Of a DNA stretch of 64,000 bases, positions 60,520-64,000 are shown in pieces. Origin of the DNA: Antrihabitans cavernicola (GTDB lineage Bacteria > Actinomycetota > Actinomycetes > Mycobacteriales > Mycobacteriaceae); contig NZ_VLNY01000010.1 in assembly GCF_008297975.1 (NCBI RefSeq), positions 115,348 to 179,347 on the forward strand, read 5' to 3'. The notes below the pieces were generated by a model. That model was not told the DNA's origin, searched no databases, and worked only from the letters and a program-made list of their open reading frames with translations. The position numbers and the translations under genes were made by a program. Position 1 is the first letter of the stretch; every line of letters begins with the position of its first letter.

Positions 60520-60594
60520 GATAACGAAACGGTTACGGACATGGCGAAGACGCTAACAACTATTGGCCATAGTTTTTGTGACCTAGCCGTTATC
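60520..60594. promoter_or_regulatory. Two MtrA-like boxes upstream of the M23 peptidase
   Basis: GTAACC-N5-GTTATC on the minus strand (60520-60536) and GTGACC-N5-GTTATC on the plus strand (60578-60594) are 11-bp-spaced direct repeats of GTnAyC type. This matches what is known of MtrA sites, and MtrA is known to control M23 peptidase genes in corynebacteria. Confidence 0.5.
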
Positions 60595-60728
60595 TTGCCT
60601 GCAAACGACCTGTTCATGGGCAGTGATAGCAGAAACGAATCGTGCATTACATCCAGGTGAACGCCGAATAACAGGCACTTTCGGGCATCACACGGTGTGC
60701 GATGTCGGCTCGATCACAACCGGTCGTA

Positions 60729-61244
60729 TCAGACCTGTTCAGAGCGCCGAATCGTCGAGTTTCCGAGCATATTGGCGCCCGCGATGATCGCCCGGAGTGC
60801 CGACTCGGTGTGGTCGGAATGAATCGCAAACGCCCACTGGCATCGGCCTGCTCGTTCACACAACACGAAGGTGGCGAGGCCGACTGCGACCGCACGCTGG
60901 TGGAACGAGAGGATCTCCACGCCGTAGCCCGCGTCGTAGAGAATCGCCGTCAAGGCTGCGATCGGACCGGCAGCTTCGATCCGCGTCGACGAAATCCTGT
61001 CGTCGATCCCCAGCGTCGCCTCGAATTCGGGTAGGCCCGCGGTGCGACGCATCTCGGTCCACGAACTCAACCGCACCGGACCGGCAGTCGGCGCGTAGGC
61101 CTCGACGAAATCTGTCCAGGTCATTCCGCCTCCGGCGCGTGCCAAGTCTCGTGGCAGCGACACACCGAATCGGTGTGCGAACGGATCGCGGTTGCCGCAC
61201 GACGCGGCGTAGGGGTGATCGGAAGAATGGCGAATGGTGTTCAT
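60729..61244 (-). CDS. Stand-alone LeuA-type (isopropylmalate synthase) regulatory domain protein
   Basis: The 171-residue protein contains the leucine-binding regulatory domain pattern of 2-isopropylmalate synthase (GPIAALTAILYDAGYGVEIL, followed by VGLATFVLCERAGRCQWAFA and HTESALRAIIAGANML). The catalytic TIM barrel is absent; about 65 N-terminal residues (GMTWTDFVEAYAPTAGPVRL) are of the dimerisation linker type. It may regulate the enzyme in trans or sense leucine; inference only. Confidence 0.7.
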   Translation of the reverse strand: MNTIRHSSDHPYAASCGNRDPFAHRFGVSLPRDLARAGGGMTWTDFVEAYAPTAGPVRLSSWTEMRRTAGLPEFEATLGIDDRISSTRIEAAGPIAALTAILYDAGYGVEILSFHQRAVAVGLATFVLCERAGRCQWAFAIHSDHTESALRAIIAGANMLGNSTIRRSEQV

Positions 61245-61430
61245 GCGAATCGGTCTTCCTCGAGAAAGGGTACGACCGACTGGTAGCTCAACGGCCCGCA
61301 GCGGGGGGCCGGTCTGGATTCAGACCCCGCTACGGCGGTGAACTACGAGGAGACGCTGCATGGCACCGAGAGTAGAGATCGTCACGGGCGAGCGCAACAC
61401 AGTTTTCGGTCCGTGCCAGGCTGGTCGGTC
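61245..61430. other. Intergenic region with a structured element
   Basis: About nt 61274-61345 contains AGCGGGG pairing with CCCCGCT, and inside it GTCT-GGATTC-AGAC. This makes a long hairpin. The left part faintly resembles a tRNA D-arm but no T-loop exists. No gene is seen. Confidence 0.35.
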
Positions 61431-62429
61431 ATGAGCGCTTTCACCAGCCGCCCCGCTACGGCGGCAATGATCGCGATCGTCACCGTGGCGTTGGGCGGCT
61501 GCACCGTCGGCTCGACGGCGTCAGGCCCGACTGCCCACGTGACACCGTCTGCGCTGGTCGCCACACCCACACCTGCCTCGACACCGGTTCCGCCGCCGAG
61601 TGCCGCCGTACCGACGACCACGGCTCCGACAACCACTGCACCGACTACCCCTACCCTGACGACGACTCCAGTCGCTGCCTGCCCCGCGGATCCGACTGCC
61701 GTCGACTGCGACCTGCAGCACCGAATCGCGGCGACCAACAGCTACATCGATTCGAGACCGGGCACCGTTGGCTACGTGCTGCGCGACCGGACCACGGGCG
61801 CATCTTACCACAGTCCTCAGGCCGGAACGCCGGTGTGGACGGCGTCGACCATCAAGCTCGCCATGGTTGTCGATCTCTTCACTCGCAACAACGCGGGGAC
61901 CATTTCGTTGACCGACACCGATCGGACCCAGATCCAGGAAATGCTGCACACCTCGGACGACGACGCCGCGGACGCGCTCTGGTTTCGCTACGCAGGCGAC
62001 GACCACCAGGCATTCAACAACGACTTCCCCAACTACGGCATGACCGATCTGCGCCCGATCGCAGGATTCAGCAAGTTCTTCCCGTACTGGGGTTTTCAGA
62101 AATGCACGCCCGACGACTTGGATCGGCTCATCCACTACGTGCTGACCGAGCTCGATCCGGCGGATCGCGCCTACATCGTCGATCAGCTGCAGAACGTGGG
62201 CACCATCCAGCAATGGGGCGTGTGGGGTGCGGGCAGCGCAGAACACCCAGGCAACAAGGACGGCTGGTCCGAGGAACAGGGCGGCTGGGTCATCAACTCC
62301 GTCGGATTCGCCGGTCCGGATCAGCGATATACGCTGGCAATCATGAACTCGCTCAACGGTGAAGGCGGTTACGACGACGGCGTCGCCACCGACTCGCATG
62401 TCGCCGAACTGCTCCTCGCCGGACGCTGA
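61431..62429 (+). CDS. LppW-like lipoprotein with serine beta-lactamase fold
   Basis: The 332-residue protein has a lipoprotein signal (IVTVALGGC, Cys24), a Thr/Pro-rich linker (about 36-82) and a domain with SxxK at Ser139-Lys142 (WTASTIKLAMVVDLF), an SDD motif at about Ser175 (LHTSDDDAADALW) and a KDG element (PGNKDGWSEEQGGW). It resembles mycobacterial LppW-type lipoproteins with a class A beta-lactamase fold. Hydrolase activity is possible but unproven. The ATG at 61431 gives the correct lipoprotein signal. Confidence 0.75.
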   Translation: MSAFTSRPATAAMIAIVTVALGGCTVGSTASGPTAHVTPSALVATPTPASTPVPPPSAAVPTTTAPTTTAPTTPTLTTTPVAACPADPTAVDCDLQHRIAATNSYIDSRPGTVGYVLRDRTTGASYHSPQAGTPVWTASTIKLAMVVDLFTRNNAGTISLTDTDRTQIQEMLHTSDDDAADALWFRYAGDDHQAFNNDFPNYGMTDLRPIAGFSKFFPYWGFQKCTPDDLDRLIHYVLTELDPADRAYIVDQLQNVGTIQQWGVWGAGSAEHPGNKDGWSEEQGGWVINSVGFAGPDQRYTLAIMNSLNGEGGYDDGVATDSHVAELLLAGR

Positions 62430-62431
62430 CC

Positions 62432-63049
62432 GTGGCCGACCAGCAGATCACCACGGAGGCCGAACTGCGGGATCTGATCGGCGTTCCACTCCCTCGGACG
62501 GCGAACAAGGCGCGCCCAGCCCTGCTCGACGTCGATCGGCAATGGCTCGCGGCTTCACCGTTCTGTCTGGTCGCAACCGCCGACGCCGACGGAACATGCG
62601 ATGTCTCGCCCAAAGGCGACCCGGCCGGATTCACACTCGCGCTCGATGATCGGACCATCGCAATCCCCGAGCGGCCGGGCAATCGGCGCGCGGACGGCTT
62701 CGTCAACATCTTGCACAATCCGCACGTGGGACTGATCTTCTTCCTGCCCGGCCGCGGCGACACCCTTCGCATCAACGGCAGGGCCCGCTTGGTTCGCGAC
62801 GCACCGTTCTTCGACCAGATGCTGGTGAAGGGCCACCGCCCGATCCTCGCCTTGATCGTCGATATCGACGAGATCTTTCATCACTGCTCCAAGGCATTTC
62901 TGCGCTCGAAGCTGTGGGACGCCGATACCTGGCAACCCGACGCCGTTGCGAGCCGACCGCAGATCGCCAAAGCGCTGGAGCGACAGCAGGATTCGATGGA
63001 GGAGCTAGAGCGGTACTACGGCAGCTCCTACGCGGAACACCTCTACTAG
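62432..63049 (+). CDS. MSMEG_1061-family FMN-dependent PPOX-type flavoprotein
   Basis: The 205-residue protein has the split-barrel PPOX fold with the family's early SPFCLVATADADGTCDVSPK and RTIAIPERPGNRRADGFVNI segments and a C-terminal HHCSKAFLRSKLWDADTW. FMN binding is expected; the substrate is unknown. GTG at 62432 lies 2 nt after the lipoprotein stop, so they are probably cotranscribed. Its end overlaps mftD by 4 nt in the convergent direction. Confidence 0.85.
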   Translation: MADQQITTEAELRDLIGVPLPRTANKARPALLDVDRQWLAASPFCLVATADADGTCDVSPKGDPAGFTLALDDRTIAIPERPGNRRADGFVNILHNPHVGLIFFLPGRGDTLRINGRARLVRDAPFFDQMLVKGHRPILALIVDIDEIFHHCSKAFLRSKLWDADTWQPDAVASRPQIAKALERQQDSMEELERYYGSSYAEHLY

Positions 63050-64000
63050 CTGCCGAGGTTGCGCGCGAAGCTGTCCGTGGTCACGACGTCGTCCGCGGTC
63101 AGATCGTGGATCGACGAGTGCCCGAGCCCCAGAATCGCGGAATCGATTCCGGACCTGAGTATGTCGAGGACGTTCTCCACACCGGCCTGACCGTTTGCCG
63201 CGAGACCCCACAGGTAGCCACGGCCGATCATGACGGCTTTCGCACCGAGCGCTACCGCTTTGACAACGTCGCTGCCGCGGCGGATGCCGCCGTCGAGCAA
63301 CACCTCGACATCACCACCGACGGCCTCGGCAACAGCTGGTAGAGCTCGGATCGGAGCCGGCGTCCCGTCGAGGTTGTTACCGCCGTGATTGGACACCGAG
63401 ATCGCGGTGACACCGGCGTCGACAGCGCGCTTCGCGTCGTCGACCCGCATCACGCCCTTGAGCATGAACGGTCCACCCCACAGCTCACGCAGCCATGCCA
63501 CATCTTCCCAGCTCGGCTGCGGAGTTCCCATCCACTCGCCGTACGCGCCGAAGAACGTCGGCGCATCCTGGCCCGGCTCAGCAAGATTCGGCGTCGTGAG
63601 ATCTGGAATCTTGTGAGTCGCGGCGAAGGCCTTGATGAAATCCTTCATGTACCGCGGCTTCACGATCATCTCGGGCGCCAGCTTGGTGAGCGCTTTGACG
63701 TCGATCTTCTCCGGAATGGCGGGCGAGCCCCAGTCGCGGCCGTGCGAGAACGACCAATCGAGGGTGACGATCAACCCGACCGCCCCCGCTGCCCGCGCAC
63801 GCTCCATCCGCTGCACCATCTGCTCTTTACTACCGACCCAGTACATCTGGAAGAACGTCTGCGGATTGGCCGCCACGACGTCCTCGATCGACTTGCTCGC
63901 AAACGAACTCAACCCCATCGCGATACCCCGCGCCGCCGCCGCACGCGCCACCGCAACCTCACCATCCGGGTGCACCGCCTGCACCCCGGTCGGCGAAATC
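63046..64000 (-). CDS. mftD: Pre-mycofactocin synthase MftD (FMN alpha-hydroxyacid dehydrogenase family), 5' end outside window
   Basis: About 318 C-terminal residues are present and the frame runs to the right edge. Features include AARGIAMGLSSFASKSIEDV, GLIVTLDWSFSHGRDWGSPA, catalytic His in SVSNHGGNNLDG, and VEVLLDGGIRRGSDVVKAVA. This pattern is specific to MftD rather than to ordinary lactate dehydrogenases. MftD oxidatively deaminates the mycofactocin precursor to give the redox-active form. The rest of the mft cluster is presumably to the right. Confidence 0.85.
   Translation of the reverse strand, partial: ISPTGVQAVHPDGEVAVARAAAARGIAMGLSSFASKSIEDVVAANPQTFFQMYWVGSKEQMVQRMERARAAGAVGLIVTLDWSFSHGRDWGSPAIPEKIDVKALTKLAPEMIVKPRYMKDFIKAFAATHKIPDLTTPNLAEPGQDAPTFFGAYGEWMGTPQPSWEDVAWLRELWGGPFMLKGVMRVDDAKRAVDAGVTAISVSNHGGNNLDGTPAPIRALPAVAEAVGGDVEVLLDGGIRRGSDVVKAVALGAKAVMIGRGYLWGLAANGQAGVENVLDILRSGIDSAILGLGHSSIHDLTADDVVTTDSFARNLGS

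Noticed and set aside
60498..60728. c-di-AMP (ydaO) riboswitch ahead of the M23 peptidase
   Set aside because: The conserved ydaO core sequences were not found; MtrA-like direct repeats explain the region better.
61274..61345. Possible tRNA (GGTAGCTCAACGGC resembles a D-arm)
   Set aside because: No TTCRA T-loop, no matching acceptor stem and no proper anticodon arm; kept only as a hairpin.

Overview
The window is 64 kb of high-GC, gene-dense DNA from a mycolic-acid-type actinobacterium, most likely a Rhodococcus or close relative. The evidence for this is a furA-katG pair, an iniB-iniA-iniC locus with its IniR-type regulator, a mycofactocin-type MftD, DinB/mycothiol-type proteins, an F420-type PPOX protein and several promoters placed for leaderless mRNAs. 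No rRNA, tRNA, CRISPR array, transposase or phage gene was found. Genus assignment is inference from gene content only.

Layout. 1-4.6 kb: the C-terminal half of a DHA2 drug exporter fused in frame to an isochorismatase-like protein, then a PEBP protein, TrmH-type methyltransferase, SDR, DinB and F420/PPOX proteins. 4.6-11.4 kb: a zone of gene decay. A flavin amine oxidase, a DHFR-like reductase and an XRE/MmyB regulator each keep both ends but have lost their middles; a membrane protein has a one-base frameshift and a SAM methyltransferase has an amber stop. Intact neighbours are an aldo/keto reductase, an MddA-like methyltransferase, DoxX, an ECF sigma factor with a SnoaL-like tail and an alpha/beta hydrolase. 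11.4-15.5 kb: a secreted protein, furA-katG and a TIGR03086 protein. 15.5-24.5 kb: regulator-target modules with visible operators (WYL, TetR/MFS, MarR/MDR reductase, ArsR-SRPBCC-MFS). 24.5-39 kb: small membrane and exported proteins, LysR and type II NADH dehydrogenase, TetR/alcohol dehydrogenase with nested operators, threonine aldolase, an acyl-CoA carboxylase beta subunit, nitroreductase and an L,D-transpeptidase. 39.8-42.4 kb: two divergent citrate synthases, one fused to a DNA-binding domain. 43.3-47 kb: a complete compatible-solute ABC importer.

47.3-57.4 kb is the most distinctive part. An IniR-like LuxR ATPase and a membrane-anchored Hsp70-like protein run leftward; an IniB-like glycine/alanine repeat protein and two dynamin-like GTPases (IniA, IniC) run rightward from a shared 252-bp region. 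This is a candidate envelope-stress membrane-remodelling system in which an actin/Hsp70-fold protein joins the known mycobacterial Ini components.

57.4-64 kb: XRE-cupin/AzlCD export, a DksA-like protein preceded by a tandem operator, an M23 peptidase-BlaI pair with MtrA-like boxes, a stand-alone LeuA-type regulatory domain, an LppW-like lipoprotein, a PPOX flavoprotein and, running off the right edge, mftD.
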